A DNA stretch of 64,000 nt from the NCBI GenBank assembly GCA_015680685.1, contig MNCI01017655.1:130991-194990 (forward strand). The letters run 5' to 3'. This stretch comes from Gnetum montanum. Taxonomy: Eukaryota; Streptophyta; Gnetopsida; Gnetales; Gnetaceae. Of the stretch, positions 35,235-47,181 are shown piece by piece (the stretch's first letter is position 1; every line of letters begins with the position of its first letter). The translations under genes were made by a program, and so were the position numbers. The notes beneath the pieces are model-generated. The model was not told the DNA's origin. It was given only the letters and a program-made list of their open reading frames with translations, and did no database searches.

Positions 35235-35492
35235 GAATCTTCATGTTATTGCTAGTGGTAGCAATTTTTCCAACCTTTATTATTATGTTGGTGCTTCTCT
35301 TTTTAAGAAGAACTTTTTGAAGGATGGACTAAACTTTCTTCTCATCAATCCATGGATTTCTAGGTAGCAAACATGTAATGGTTGAGCTTTAATTCTTATA
35401 TCTACTATTTGTCCATGGGCATGTCCTCCTCTTAGCTTCTTTTCCTTACCTTGCAAAAGACCCTTAATCTTAGGCATTCATTTAGGCATCAT
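35235..35492 (-). pseudogene. ORF2 start, then deleted (F)
   Basis: The minus strand has AACTAAC and TGGTGATTCCAG just before ATGATGCCTAAA, the same start context as in E and K. A 64-codon open piece follows (MPKIKGLLQGKEKKLRGGHA), basic like the N-termini of E and B. The globular domain and coiled coil are missing; sequence resembling the ORF2 tail follows almost at once. Confidence 0.5.
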
Positions 35493-35499
35493 CTGGAAT

Positions 35500-36800
35500 C
35501 ACCAAAGAATTAATGTTAGTTTTGGAAAAAAAAATTTCTTAATGATTAAACAATTTTTGAATTCTTGGTTAGCTTAAAATTCAAAAATATTTAGCATTTA
35601 GGGTCAAGGTGATTATGAAATAACATTTCCAAGGCTCTAAGGTAACTAAAACCATCAAGTTGTTTAAGTCCTTTTGATTATTTTTACTATTAGTTATCTC
35701 AATGTTCAAAATTGGGATGTTAGAAAAATTTTCAAAAATCACATCCTTCACTCTCAACAACAAATGAGCTTAACTCTAGAAGCTCACAAGTTTTCAAAAA
35801 ATTGAAATGTAAGGTTTGGTTTGCAAGATATTGCAAATGCACTCGAATATTGAAAATCATGAAGTTTCAAAATAATCAAGAAATATTAAATTTGGAGGGA
35901 ATTTTAATATAAAAGCATTAAAAATTAATCAAAAGTAATAAGAAGTAGTCCCAAAATCATGCATGAATTTAGAGAAGTCATCCATGAGATGTGTAGTTGG
36001 TTCAAAACCATGATCAACAAAAGTCATGCAAGTGAGTCCTCCCTAAAGTAGGATCCTACCATGATGCCTTTGCATAACCACTTCTATAAATATCCATGGG
36101 CACATTAAAAATTAAATGTGGATCAATTTCTTTTGTGTTGTAATTAATGAGTAACTTGTGCTTTTCTTCCCAAAGGACTACCTTCAGGCATGGGTAACAT
36201 GTCTTTCTAGTAAAATGGCAAGGTAACACTTACTCAAAACCATGCTTCCATCAAAATTAAAACATAAATAATGACATAAATACATCGATTAGTAAGATCC
36301 ATAGAAAAAGTGTAAAGAATCAACAAATTCCATTAATGTCACACCCTTTTCCATTTCCTCTTGGTCTTTCCCCCTTTCTTCAAGGCATAATGATCATGAA
36401 TTAATTTTACTTTCATGTGAGAATAACCATATTGCTCTCATGATAAAGAACTCTTATTTAAAGAGACTAGAGGAATGGATGATGTGGTCTCACTGCTTTA
36501 AATAATTATTTATCCATTTGTCTTAATAGCATAGGATAAAAAACCACATATGACATTGATTTTTACATCATGACACACAACATTATTAAGAAAAACATAA
36601 TAAATATTCACAAAACACAAAGAAAATGACTCAAGAGAAGAGAAAATTATAAATAAAAGAAAAGAAAAAATAACAAGAAATTGAAAACATATTAAGAATT
36701 AGAAAATTTTAAAGACATAAAAATGTCAAAAATAGAAAAATGATAAAAAAAACTATAAAATAAAAAGTGAGAATGTACTTATCAGTTCTTGATTCAAGAT
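35500..36800 (-). other. Conserved non-coding region (F)
   Basis: It shares with B and E the ACTTTAGGGAGGACTCACTTG block (about 36029-36050), AGAAAGACATGTTACCCATG (about 36190-36212), a GGGTGTGACATTAATGG block (about 36336) and CAGTGAGACCACATCATCCA (about 36449-36494). The internal palindromic promoter has been lost. Confidence 0.55.
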
Positions 36801-36820
36801 GGGACATCTCCCCCATGACT
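36801..36820 (-). promoter_or_regulatory. G-rich polypurine-like tract after gag (F)
   Basis: The minus strand AGTCATGGGGGAGATGTCCC has counterparts directly after gag in C (47154), B (58774) and after pol in A/L (8453). Confidence 0.5.
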
Positions 36821-39680
36821 AAAATCATGTGCAAGCACTTGGAAAATGGACCACACATTCCATGGGCCATACCTTGCAAGTTTCTCATTTATCATCTTCA
36901 GTGATTTATGTTTTCACTTCATAGCCCACTTAGTATAGATGGTAATTAGGTTTTAATAATTTGGAGACACATATCTAGCTAAAGTAAAGGGTATATATAT
37001 TTGAGAGAGTCCAGATATGTTTTTTTTTTATGTTCTATTTCAGTTTTTGGATCTCCTTGTCCATCAATTTCTTCTAGTATATAGTTAGGATGTAGGATGT
37101 CTTTTTTTAAGTTCTCTATTTGGTTCATTTTCTTAGGAAAAGATCTAATAACTAGGTTAAATGTTTCCATGCATATTTTATATGGATTGGAAATTTTACT
37201 TCATGGCCACTAGGTATCTTTTTGTTTAGTAACTACTATGTAGACATGTTTTTGTACACACACTTATTCCTCAACTTTATTATGGGTTGGTATAGGGATT
37301 GTGTTAAGACTTTGAACTTTTAGCTCATAGCTTTACTCCTTCTTATTATTAGTAATGCATGGAATTTTCTATCTTTCCACAATGTTATGTTTAGTTTTAA
37401 TGCTTTGTTTTCAAGTTGTGATGTTTGTTGGCTTTTATGTAAGATTAGGAGGCATTATTTTTGTGAGGTAGGGAGTTGTATCATATTGGCCTTATGCTAG
37501 TTCTAATGAGTTAGTAGATATACTAGTTTTATTCACACTTGTGGGAACCATCCTAAAGAAAGAACATTTTCAAGGCTTGTGCTCAAGGTTACTAGTACTA
37601 TTGTCCTTTTATATGTTCACAATACAAGTAGGATTCTTCTGTTGAGTTTGTGGTGGCAATTTCTCTTGCATTATTAGTGGTGACATATATTGGAGTAAAG
37701 TATGAGAGTATTGAGAATATGATGGATGGTAAGAGATATAAAATAGTAATTTCATAAGAGATGTTGCAAGCTTATGACATTCAAGAAGATAGTGGTAGTG
37801 AGTTGAGGCATAGGTAGTAGAACCATTAGGAGAAATAGGCTATTGAACATAGTATCCATAAGGGTCTAGCTAGCAATAAGGGTATTACTTGTTTGATGAT
37901 GGGATCTTCCAAAATTGTGGGTTTTGCCACTATTATTAATAGTAGTATTGAGGTTAAGGAAAAGTCCCACTTGGATGGTACTATTGGTTGTAGGATTTTC
38001 TATAATTGCATTATGGATAAGGTAATCTCCTCAACATTTTCTTTTTCATGAACTTGAGATTCAAAGAGAAAGCCCTAGACTCTTGTAGATGTAACATAAC
38101 TAGGCAACAACCCTTTGGATGTTCATATTGATAGATGTTACATTCATCATTTTCCTCTAATTTTGAGTTTGCAACCCCTTTTACTACTGTAGGTTTCCCT
38201 TCTTGACAATATGTATTCCTTTCTTGTTCTTTTTCCTCTTCTTATCTTGTTCAATTAATTATCCTTACTTGACACTATCCTTCATGATTTTCAAGTTGTT
38301 TGTAACTTTTTCATCTATTAATTCCCACATATTATCTACCCTTGTTGCAATCTTAAGGATAGACTTTTGTATTAGTAAGACTTTACATGAAATCACCTCA
38401 TCAAGAGCTACCTCTTCTTCCTAATTACAAATATGGACCTCTTTCTTGTGAGGGGTTAGATCTTGATTCTACTCCTCTATGCTTTTCCTTTTGCACAAAT
38501 CTCCTTCTTCTTTTACCACTTTTTCAATTAGTCTCTTTGTATCTGATGAACTCTCAACTTTGATAATCTTCCTTGGGCATAGATCCCAAGGCTCTTCCTA
38601 ATTTTGTTACAAAGCCCATCTATGATGTGACAAAGTTACCTTTTTTGAGAAAATCCATGGCCCAAGCATCTATGAAATAGAGAATAATATTTGCCTAAGG
38701 TTGTATCAAGGATTTCATGGTTTTCTTACTTTCACCTTTGGATTTGTTTTTTTAGATTGGACATTCTTGAATAGGTTTGGTATTTCTTGTTGAAGAGCTC
38801 AAGCATTGTGGAACACTAATGGATTGTATTTGATTTCAATATTCTATACCAAATTTCATCTTCTTTTATTAGTATCCTAGTGAAGAGCTTAAGCTTAAGT
38901 TTAATATTTTACAAGGTGTAGGCATCATGGAATACTTGTAAATAATGTTGTGGATCAAAATTGTAGCCTCCCTCAAATTTAGGAATGCTATTCATATTAA
39001 GCTATTTGATGAAACTTTTCCTTTGATGCTTGTGAGGTATCCTTACTACCTTCCTAATCTATATCATGCTTCTAGTAGCCAATACAAATTTATCATCATC
39101 AAATGTTTCATAGTCATCATCTCTACTACTATCTACCTAATAGTGATGGTCTTGTATGTGTTCCCTTTGGTTCCTTCTATTCTAACTTCAATTTCTATTT
39201 CTATCTCCATCTTAATCCTTGCTATGATATCTATTGTAGGTCCTCCTATGATGATCACCAAGTTTTCTACTTTGATCTCTTAATAAGACTCTATGTTCAT
39301 GCCTACATTCATCTTCATCAAAACTAGATGGTGAAGATGAAAAGGAAGATGGTAAATTAGGACTATCATGGCTACTATATCTTCTCGTATGGTCCCTTGA
39401 TTCACCTCTTCTAGGTTTGTTGGATGTCTTAGGCCTTAAGGTCCTTCTTGTGAACTTCTTCCATCTCCTCTAGGATTATCTACAATAGTTGAACATAGTC
39501 TTTGATAGTAAGGGTCTAAATAAGCATATGAGACCCTTTCTTGCAATGGTTCATATCAAACATCTTGAATATAAATCCTATCATTTCTCCTACCAATGTT
39601 CTCATTGTGTGATGGAATATCAACCCTATGTGAAGAAGACATGTTTACAACTAATAAGTTGTGTTACTTAAAATATTAAT
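36821..39680 (-). pseudogene. gag remnant (F)
   Basis: Heavily frame-shifted. On the minus strand a knuckle remnant CNIYQYEHPKGCC lies near 38125, followed by HLQESRAFSLN (compare HLQESGVYALN in C). Capsid-like sequence is recognisable between about 38560 and 38960. The Ser/Tyr/Pro/Gln-rich C-terminal part runs down to the G-rich tract. No protease is recognisable. Confidence 0.6.
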
Positions 39681-39756
39681 ATTTCCTAAAAGATAAATTT
39701 TTAATGCTTCTTACAATGATCTTTTATAATATAACTAATCTAGATCACTAGCACCA

Positions 39757-39774
39757 TCTTCGGTAATGATGCTA
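39757..39774 (-). promoter_or_regulatory. Decayed tRNA-Asp primer-binding site (F)
   Basis: The minus strand reads TAGCATCATTACCGAAGA one base from the LTR end; the position is right, several bases are mutated. Confidence 0.65.
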
Positions 39775-39775
39775 A

Positions 39776-40721
39776 TGATAAGCAATGAAAGTTCCCTACA
39801 CCCAACCATATGAATCACAAGTGTTCATGCACAATCTAGTTGGACTCCATGGATGGGACTACTATGGTATCTACATCATAAGCATTAATTGTAAATCACT
39901 ATCTTTGGAATTGGACTAGTGATAACTCTATCACACATGGTTTAGTTCAAAGTGAGGCATATAATTATGATGTTGTTGGGGTTTTGAATTATAATATAAA
40001 AATTAATTAATTAATAACATGAAGATAAATCCTAAGCTAACATAAGGATGATGACTGTATATTTCTAGCTTGTCATACATGTTCTGAACACACGTACCCA
40101 TTGCTAGAATTACCAAATATCATGCTACTGGGTGAACTAAGTGATAGTGCTACTTGGATTCCCAAGTGAATAAGTGTTTACACTCGAAATAGGTCATGTT
40201 CATTCCACCAAAAATTAATATGAATAAAAATATAAATATTAATGAAGTACATAGAAAGTAAATTGTATTGAAAAAATATATATTCTAAGTTCTACAATGA
40301 ATATGAATCAATCTTGATCTTAGTACTGTTCATGGCATGTGTTCAATACAATGCCACTTAAATGAAATATTGTACAATTAGCTCAAATCTATATGTCATG
40401 TATTCACTGATTGTTTGCTAAGATTACAAAAACAAACTAAAAGAATTTGACTATATTACTAAATAAATGATGCTAAATACATGGTCAATGCTCATATATT
40501 TATAGGTAAATATAGAGACTACATTAATACATATGCATTGATGCATCTTAGGCTACATTAACAAGGATATGTCAACACATATGTGTCAAGGTAGCTATGA
40601 TATAGTAGATGCGATGTAGCATCTACAATATAGTAGCCAACTAAGATGCATCAACATAGATGTAATGTAGTATCTACGATATCACAGCCAACTAATACAC
40701 TTGACCAATGATGCTTCATGA
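39776..40721 (-). repeat. 5' LTR of F
   Basis: The U3 box (40545-40721) holds several GATGTAGCATCTAC and GATGCATC palindromic words. TATAAAT lies at 40498-40504 (minus strand). It ends GCTTATCA before the PBS. Confidence 0.8.
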
Positions 40722-42335
40722 CAATGAAAGTTGAATAATCAATTTTTTTTTACAATATTAATTCCTTTTTTAGAGGCTCAAGGACGGAAAATTTTTCATT
40801 TGCTATTTTTTTTTTATTTCTAATTGATGTGATCTTTTCTTCTTCTTTTTATAAGGAATCCTTTAGTAAGAAGTGAGAACTCATGAGGGCACTTCTGAAA
40901 AAGGACAATGCCTAATTATTTTCCTACCCTAGGGGGAAGGTTTTTTCGAATTGGTTGGAAGGATGAGAATCTAAAAAATTATCCTCAAAATTATTAAGCT
41001 TTTTCTTTATACTCTCTCTTTGATGGTCTAATGTACTCTAAATTTTTTAAATATTATTTTTCATTTTTTTGGGGTTTGACATACTCCCCTGAGGATTGTT
41101 AAACTTAGAAGTAGGGATGAATAAGTTTCCCAAAAATAATTTTAGCAACAACCAAATTTAACATGGTTCCCCAACTTGGGTAGTCCACAATCAAAGGGAA
41201 GATCGCTTGCATACCTCCTGACTTTCTTCCTCTCAAAATGTGGTTTGCGGGGTACCACACCTTGTATAGCTCTAAGCTCTACTTCAAAGTGATTCAATCC
41301 CACAAATCCACTCTACCAGGTCTTGACAAGATTAGCATGTGGTTTTTAGGATTTCACAACCTTTACAACTTGAGCTCTACTTCAAAGTGTTGTGGTGCTA
41401 CACCAACATCAATCACACAAGATCTCGATAAGCTCAAGGATAATGCCTTCTCACAAGAAGGAAATCAACCCCACAGGACAACAAAAGAGAAAGAAATATT
41501 ACAAGGAAAGGATGCAACTATTTTTCTGGTCCTTACACTTTGAGATGCAATACAATAGATCTCTTGTAATAGCACAAAAGATAGTACAATGAGACACACA
41601 AATACAATAGAATAGTATATACAATGATTGCTTAATGTTGACACTGGCTTGTGTACAATACTTGTACATTTTCCAAGAGAATGAAGCTCTATTATAGTGT
41701 AGATGTTCCTGAAATCATCTCATAATTCATGCAACGACTATCTAATGGTCACTAGAGACATCTTCTTCTTGATTTAGACATCTCACTACATTAGAATTCC
41801 ATTCAGGAAAGATGTCTTCTTTATAAGGGAGATGTCTTTGAGAAGACATCTTCTTCACATGAAAGACATCTACTATTTCTAAGAGATGTCTTCTTTTGAG
41901 CAACCTTTAACTTGGCCAAGACATCTTTATCATTAGGGAGACATCTTCTTTTGATAGTAGACATCTACTATTTTTGCAAGACGTCTTCATTGGTTCTTCT
42001 TCACTTTGGCCAAGACATCTACTGTTGTTGGGAGACGTCTTCACTTGATGGGAAACGTTTGTTGATTTTTGGAGACATCTTCTTTGCAATTAATTCTTCA
42101 ATGCTAAGGCTTCTTTTTGAATAGTGGAGCTAAACTTGTAAGTCTTTGTTCCTTGTCCATGTTCTTTGAACTCCTACATGCTTCCATGAGACCTTATATA
42201 TGTCCTTCTTCTTTGGGCTCTCCTTTTTTCTTCATCCAAGTTCTTGTCCTACACATACAACAGCCACATAAGCATCCTTGTTCTCCATTTTTCTTAAGGT
42301 TTTGACATACCAAAAGGCCAACACCCCCTCCCCCA
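40722..42335 (-). repeat. Copia-like LTR region with AGACATCT/AGATGTCT repeats
   Basis: The minus strand reads a GGGGGAGGGGG purine tract (42324-42335) followed by TGTTGGCCTTTTGG, the look of a PPT plus TG-starting LTR, and TATATAAGG near 42195. From 41750 to 42080 there are about a dozen AGACATCT or AGATGTCT words in both orientations. Between 41240 and 41400 a CTCTACTTCAAAGTG segment is repeated. The lower boundary is unknown and no coding part is present. The copia assignment is inference. Confidence 0.45.
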
Positions 42336-42647
42336 AAAAATGAACTAACTAAATAAAAATAATAATATATTACAACTATATCTTTAGATGTATATGTATT
42401 ACAATTATTTTGAGATTTTAACACACTTCACTTCCCCTCTTAAAAAAAGATATAAATTAACCACTTAAGCCACCTTTCTTTGGCAATAATTATTAAAAGT
42501 AGGAAATGTCAAAATATGAAATAAGTTAACTATAGATACATCCCAAAATGTATAACCATCATGATACATTAGAAGACTTATATCATAATATAGCAATGCC
42601 TCCAATGTGACTCAAATTAGCAACCTATTGTCAAATAACATACTGAG
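42336..42647. other. Interior remnant next to the copia-like LTR
   Basis: About 310 bp without an ORF; it includes a CACTTCCCCTCTT stretch at 42427. CTGAG at 42643-42647 is the left TSD copy of element C. Confidence 0.4.
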
Positions 42648-43690
42648 TGATGAGACGCGACATGCACTGTGCCGTGATATCGCGTCTTCCCCTGTGATAT
42701 AGCGTACGCAATATCACGGTCCGCCGCCATATCTATAAATAAGAGATGGCACTCCCCTTATTTCCCAATCCTGGCTAGAAGTAGCGAAGCTCTGGCAAAT
42801 TGATCACTCCAGAGTTAGAATTTTTCCCATGTGCCCGCAGTAGGAGTCCCAGAGTGAACGGCTCTTTATTCGAGCAGCTTGTAACCTGAACCCAAGTTGT
42901 GTACGGAAATAAAGACGAACTTGATTGGATAAACCTTGCAGTACATGGTTTTATTGTTGTTTATTTACTGCTTTCCTAGTGCGCACAAGTACGACTTGAT
43001 TACGAGCGTCTACGGATGTGTACGGCTAATCAAGGAATCGGCTGCTTGTCGCAACGCATGAGTACGACTTGATTACGAGCATTGGCTGCTTGGTAACCCA
43101 GTAGCGTATTCCAGGATTCTGCGCTTGGTAATCCCAGTGGTAGTCCAATGTGTACGGCTAGTCAAGGAATCGGCTACTCATTGCTAGGCTAGAACGTGTG
43201 ATAAGTACGACTTAGTTACGAGCACCCACGGGTGTGTACGGCTAGCTAAGGAATCGGCTGCTTATCACACTTAAGCTAAATAGGTGCCTCAGTACGACCA
43301 CTTCGAGCACTTGCGTTACGTGTGGTGATCCCAGTAACGATTAGCGTTTGGTAAGCCACAGTTGCATAGTTCAGGGTGTGTCCGGTAAGTGGGAACGGAT
43401 GCTGACGCTAGTTAATTTAGACTTAGGACATTAGTTAGAGTTAGCTTAGTTTCTCAACCCTTTCCTCTGATAGCATAGAAGATAAACCGAAAAATACCAA
43501 AAAAATCACATACCTCAGACTTGCTTAACCATACACCGTGACACTTACAAGCAAGCCTGGGAAGACAACGAACGATTAACCCCAAGTGTTTCTTGTGGTG
43601 TTAAGGCATTTAGTCTGCGGAGTTCGACCGGATCGCGCGTGCACGCTCGTATTCGTATGGTTGAGTGTAGGGGTACCTCGCCACTCATCA
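42648..43690 (+). repeat. 5' LTR of C
   Basis: The U3 box (42660-42720) has one full and one partial GATATnGCGTACGC-type palindrome, 62 bp shorter than in the 3' LTR. TATAAAT is at 42734-42740. AATAAAG (near 42907) after a TTTATTCGAGC element is the likely polyadenylation signal. The U5 half repeats GTACGGCTAGTCAAGGAATC three times and GTACGACTTGATTACGAGC three times. Confidence 0.93.
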
Positions 43691-43691
43691 T

Positions 43692-43709
43692 TGGCGCCGT
43701 TGCCGGGGA
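43692..43709 (+). promoter_or_regulatory. Intact primer-binding site for tRNA-Asp
   Basis: TGGCGCCGTTGCCGGGGA is an 18-base perfect complement of the 3' end of plant tRNA-Asp(GTC), one base after the LTR. Use of tRNA-Asp is a known habit of Athila-type elements. Confidence 0.92.
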
Positions 43710-43836
43710 CTAAGTGTTTTTTCGCCAATTGAACATAAGGGATATCACTCACATCGTTGTGAGCTTAAAACGAACCTTAGGGTTAATCAGTTAATCAAGA
43801 ACAATAAATAACGGTGAAATTAGCACACCAGTAGAA

Positions 43837-46800
43837 ATGGCTTCTTCTCACGAAATCAACTCACCTAAGGACAATACAGGAGAAAGTCAGCATCATACGC
43901 ATAACCGAGATCAACCATGTCCTCAACAATCCAAAGTCACATATACTCATCCCGATGAGTATGTGCCAGATTTTACCTTTGTTTTCCATCAAGATGAGCA
44001 ACTGCGGTGGAGAGACATGCAAGGTAACATCGTGTTACCCCCAGATCGCTCTGCTCCCAACATGCTTTTCCGTGCCTTGGTACAGATTGGCATGCATGAG
44101 CTGTTCGCAGAATACGTTTTGGATGACCATGACACAAGGGATTATCATCCCACAAATGCCCAACGTATTCGGGACGAAAGGCAGGAGAGCCAACATTCAC
44201 TATTGAAGGGCAAGGTTCCCCACGTCATTAGTGAAATAGGAGAAGAGGAACCCCTCACGATGGGTTTCTTAGAAAATGATGTTCCTCCTCCTCACTCTAG
44301 TGAAGAGGTTAGGCATCAGGGCCTTAGATCAACGATACATATTCCAGGCTCTGATCCCCGTGAGCACCAGCTGTTCACGGCAGGAACAACTACTCACACT
44401 AATGACGGACTCGTTGATCGTCACAACGATCGGGGCCGAAGCAGCCGAAGAGAAGGCAAGAAACATCACCATGGTGATGGATCCCCTTCTTCTTCTCCTT
44501 CATCTCATCATTCACCCTCTCCTTCCACATCTGGGCGCAGCCACCATGAGCATAACGCGGAGAGTAAAGGTAAAAGAGATGAAATGCCTCGACAGGAAGG
44601 TCGAGAGGAGTTAGGACAAGGGCAAGGACGTAGGGAGAATAGGGAACCACCACGTAGACATCACAGACGTCATGAAAGAGATGATCATGACGAACCCCTA
44701 TTCGCAACCCGAAGTATGCTTGATATTAGAGAGGCAGTTAGGATTCCCACAAGGCATTTAAAGGACAGTAGGATCAAGCGTTTGGACATAAATAATATCC
44801 CACGTTTTGAAGGGGGATACAACGCTGATCCTCAGCATCATTTACAGGCATTCCACGATGCCTGTGCCTTGCAGAACATAGATAATGAGTGGCAGAAACT
44901 CAAGTTGTTCCCTAGGACACTCACTAAAGAAGCAGAGAGCTGGTACCGGTCCTTAGAACCGGAAACCATCAGGAGGTGGAGTACGATGCTTGAATTGTTC
45001 AACAACAAATATCAAACGTACTCCAGAGTGTCTAACTTGCGTAAGCAGATCCAAGGCTGGAAACAAGGAGCTCATGAATCCTTGGATGCTGCCATGGCCC
45101 GTTACTACACACTGCTACATCGTTGCCCGGGCCATGGGTACGCTAAGCGGGATCAACTTCGCCACCTCGTGGATGGGCTACGAAATGAAACGAGAAGAAC
45201 TCTTGGGACTTACGCCCAAGGGAGACTCTCCCAACTAAGAGCCCATGAAGTTGAAGTATTGTTGGAACAAGTAGCGCAAGAAGAGGGTGAGCTACGGAAA
45301 AGAGAAAGTGCGGAGGAATACAACCGTGATCCCTCCCTTCGTAAGAAGGGAGTGAAATTCTGTGATGAGGAGGATGAGTCACCACTCGAAGAGTTGGTGA
45401 ACAGGAAAACTGTGCCGATCCAAAAGTTAACAACGGAGGTATCGGCTAAGGTAGACCAAATGTGGGATTCCTTAGACTCACGAATAGAAACAGTCCTGAA
45501 AATTGTAGAAGAGTCTAAGGATGAGCAAAGTAGTGATAAAAGCAAAGACAAGCGGAGAAACTTTAACCCTGCACATAACAAGGGTAAGGGAAAAATCTCT
45601 AACTCCGATGAGGCTGAAAATTCTGATTCAGACAATGACGGTGGATGTGAGGTCTGCTATTATGACCATCCTAAGGGATGTTGTCCAATTATCTCACATC
45701 TGCAGGAGTCTGGGGTGTATGCATTAAATCCAAGACTTAATCAACGGCAAACACCCAGAAGGTTACCTTATCCACAAGGTAACCCGAGGCAGTTCCACCA
45801 ACCCTTGACGTATTATCCAAGTGGAACACCTCCGCAGCCCATCGAGCAACATCAGCAGTGGCAATACCCACAGTCATGGGGGATGCCACAGCCAACACAT
45901 CGATACCCTTACCGGCAGCCTGATCCTTATGGTTATTATGTGCAGCAGCCAGTTTCTCCAGGTGACGCTATGAGTCACACTCCACGCCGTCACTACTACG
46001 CTCGGGAGTACTTCAGAAGGACTCCTTCTCCTCCGGGAGACATTCCACATTCTGTCCATCCTCTAACTCCACCCGCACCTTTTCCTCAAGTAGTTCCCAT
46101 AACACCTCCTGCTCCAACAATGCAAGGGGAATTACCTACCCAACCGCAGCAACGTCACGCCGCGAGATCTGTAAATATTCAGAGTGTAAATATCCAACCG
46201 GACACTAGTTCTGGCGATAACTGTACAAAAAGGAGACCCTTTTTCAGAACTAGGAGCCCGGATAGGCTCTCGCAACAACAAGCGGACGGGTATATGTATA
46301 GGCCTCTAACTACTAACACTTCGGAGCACCCTTCAGTCCAAGGGAATGTAACGCATACGGTTATGCTAACACATACCGTAACTGACTGGATCAAGGTAGG
46401 CCACCTTCCCAGGAAACTAACTGACCCTGGGAGTCCCTTTATTCATTTGCAGATCGCTGGGAATGCGCCACATCGAGCTCTTCTTGACTCAGGTTCCGGA
46501 GTCAACTTAATTTCGCGAAAGATGTATCACGCCTGGAACCTGCCCCAACTTAAGAAGAGCAACATTCAACTGGAGCTGGCAGACCAGTCCATTGCCATCC
46601 CATTGGGTTTGGTGGAGGACGTTATCACCACTGTGTGTGGTTGGTCCTACCCAGCAGACTTCCTAGTGATCGATGTTAACAACAACGAAGGGGACTTCCC
46701 AATTATAATGGGAAGGGCATGGCTAAGCACAGTAGATGCATGCCTTAGGATCCGTGATCTTTCCTTGGAAATCTCCAAGATAAACATATGTGGAAAGATC

Positions 46801-47181
46801 GAGAAGAGGATAGTTCCATGCATCACATACAGTGATTCATCGGGTGATGACACGGAGGAAATGTCTCCATGTCACAGGTGTGCCCAGGAAACTCTGCAAC
46901 AAAGATGCCTGTATGTAGCAACCACACAAGAAGTAGTAGACACCCCGTGGTTGACAGCTTCTCATAAGGGCAAACAAATATGCATGGAACGAACTGAGGC
47001 AACTCATGCCAACAACCGTGGCATAGACACATTGGAACGTGAGCGTCGCCAACTTCCACCCCTGAATCTAAGATCATCATTTGGGAGAAGTTGGGCACTG
47101 CTTAGAAATTCAAATAGGCGCTCAATACTTCGGATCTCTCCCTCACAACTCAGTCATGGGGGAGATGGCCACCTATGCTAA
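43837..47181 (+). CDS. Gag-protease polyprotein (C), 1114 aa, intact
   Basis: The capsid-type polyprotein that packages the element RNA, with the aspartic protease that cuts it. Residues 1-290 are a hydrophilic, His/Ser/Arg-rich N-terminus. About 300-490 is a Retrotrans_gag domain (LQAFHDACALQNIDNEWQK, WYRSLEPETIRRWSTMLELF). Residues 604-616 are a zinc-knuckle-like CX2CX3HX4C, one residue tighter than the canonical CX2CX4HX4C. About 640-860 is Pro/Gln/Tyr/His-rich. About 865-990 is a retropepsin with DSGSGVNLIS (catalytic Asp 884) and the C-terminal IIMGRAWLSTVDA. The ORF ends within a G-rich tract and never enters RT. The ATG used is the first after the PBS. Intactness suggests recent function; non-coding codon frames here give no competing ORF. 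Confidence 0.92.
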   Translation: MASSHEINSPKDNTGESQHHTHNRDQPCPQQSKVTYTHPDEYVPDFTFVFHQDEQLRWRDMQGNIVLPPDRSAPNMLFRALVQIGMHELFAEYVLDDHDTRDYHPTNAQRIRDERQESQHSLLKGKVPHVISEIGEEEPLTMGFLENDVPPPHSSEEVRHQGLRSTIHIPGSDPREHQLFTAGTTTHTNDGLVDRHNDRGRSSRREGKKHHHGDGSPSSSPSSHHSPSPSTSGRSHHEHNAESKGKRDEMPRQEGREELGQGQGRRENREPPRRHHRRHERDDHDEPLFATRSMLDIREAVRIPTRHLKDSRIKRLDINNIPRFEGGYNADPQHHLQAFHDACALQNIDNEWQKLKLFPRTLTKEAESWYRSLEPETIRRWSTMLELFNNKYQTYSRVSNLRKQIQGWKQGAHESLDAAMARYYTLLHRCPGHGYAKRDQLRHLVDGLRNETRRTLGTYAQGRLSQLRAHEVEVLLEQVAQEEGELRKRESAEEYNRDPSLRKKGVKFCDEEDESPLEELVNRKTVPIQKLTTEVSAKVDQMWDSLDSRIETVLKIVEESKDEQSSDKSKDKRRNFNPAHNKGKGKISNSDEAENSDSDNDGGCEVCYYDHPKGCCPIISHLQESGVYALNPRLNQRQTPRRLPYPQGNPRQFHQPLTYYPSGTPPQPIEQHQQWQYPQSWGMPQPTHRYPYRQPDPYGYYVQQPVSPGDAMSHTPRRHYYAREYFRRTPSPPGDIPHSVHPLTPPAPFPQVVPITPPAPTMQGELPTQPQQRHAARSVNIQSVNIQPDTSSGDNCTKRRPFFRTRSPDRLSQQQADGYMYRPLTTNTSEHPSVQGNVTHTVMLTHTVTDWIKVGHLPRKLTDPGSPFIHLQIAGNAPHRALLDSGSGVNLISRKMYHAWNLPQLKKSNIQLELADQSIAIPLGLVEDVITTVCGWSYPADFLVIDVNNNEGDFPIIMGRAWLSTVDACLRIRDLSLEISKINICGKIEKRIVPCITYSDSSGDDTEEMSPCHRCAQETLQQRCLYVATTQEVVDTPWLTASHKGKQICMERTEATHANNRGIDTLERERRQLPPLNLRSSFGRSWALLRNSNRRSILRISPSQLSHGGDGHLC
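47154..47168 (+). promoter_or_regulatory. G-rich polypurine-like tract at end of gag-pro (C)
   Basis: TCATGGGGGAGATGG overlaps the last gag-pro codons and nearly repeats the terminal PPT (TCATGGGGGTA at 49160). Confidence 0.5.

Larger units (their letters stand above)
34107..40721 (-). mobile_element. F: decayed pol-less LTR element
   Basis: Two LTRs of one subfamily in the same orientation bound a PBS, gag, conserved non-coding region and a truncated ORF2. There is no protease, RT or integrase. No TSD was found, and the lower boundary is uncertain by a few bases. It is older than E and C, judging by gag decay. Confidence 0.8.

Noticed and set aside
43973-47098. Many open stretches overlapping the Gag-protease ORF of C in other frames
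   Set aside because: Shadows of the 1114-codon ORF; no homology between copies.
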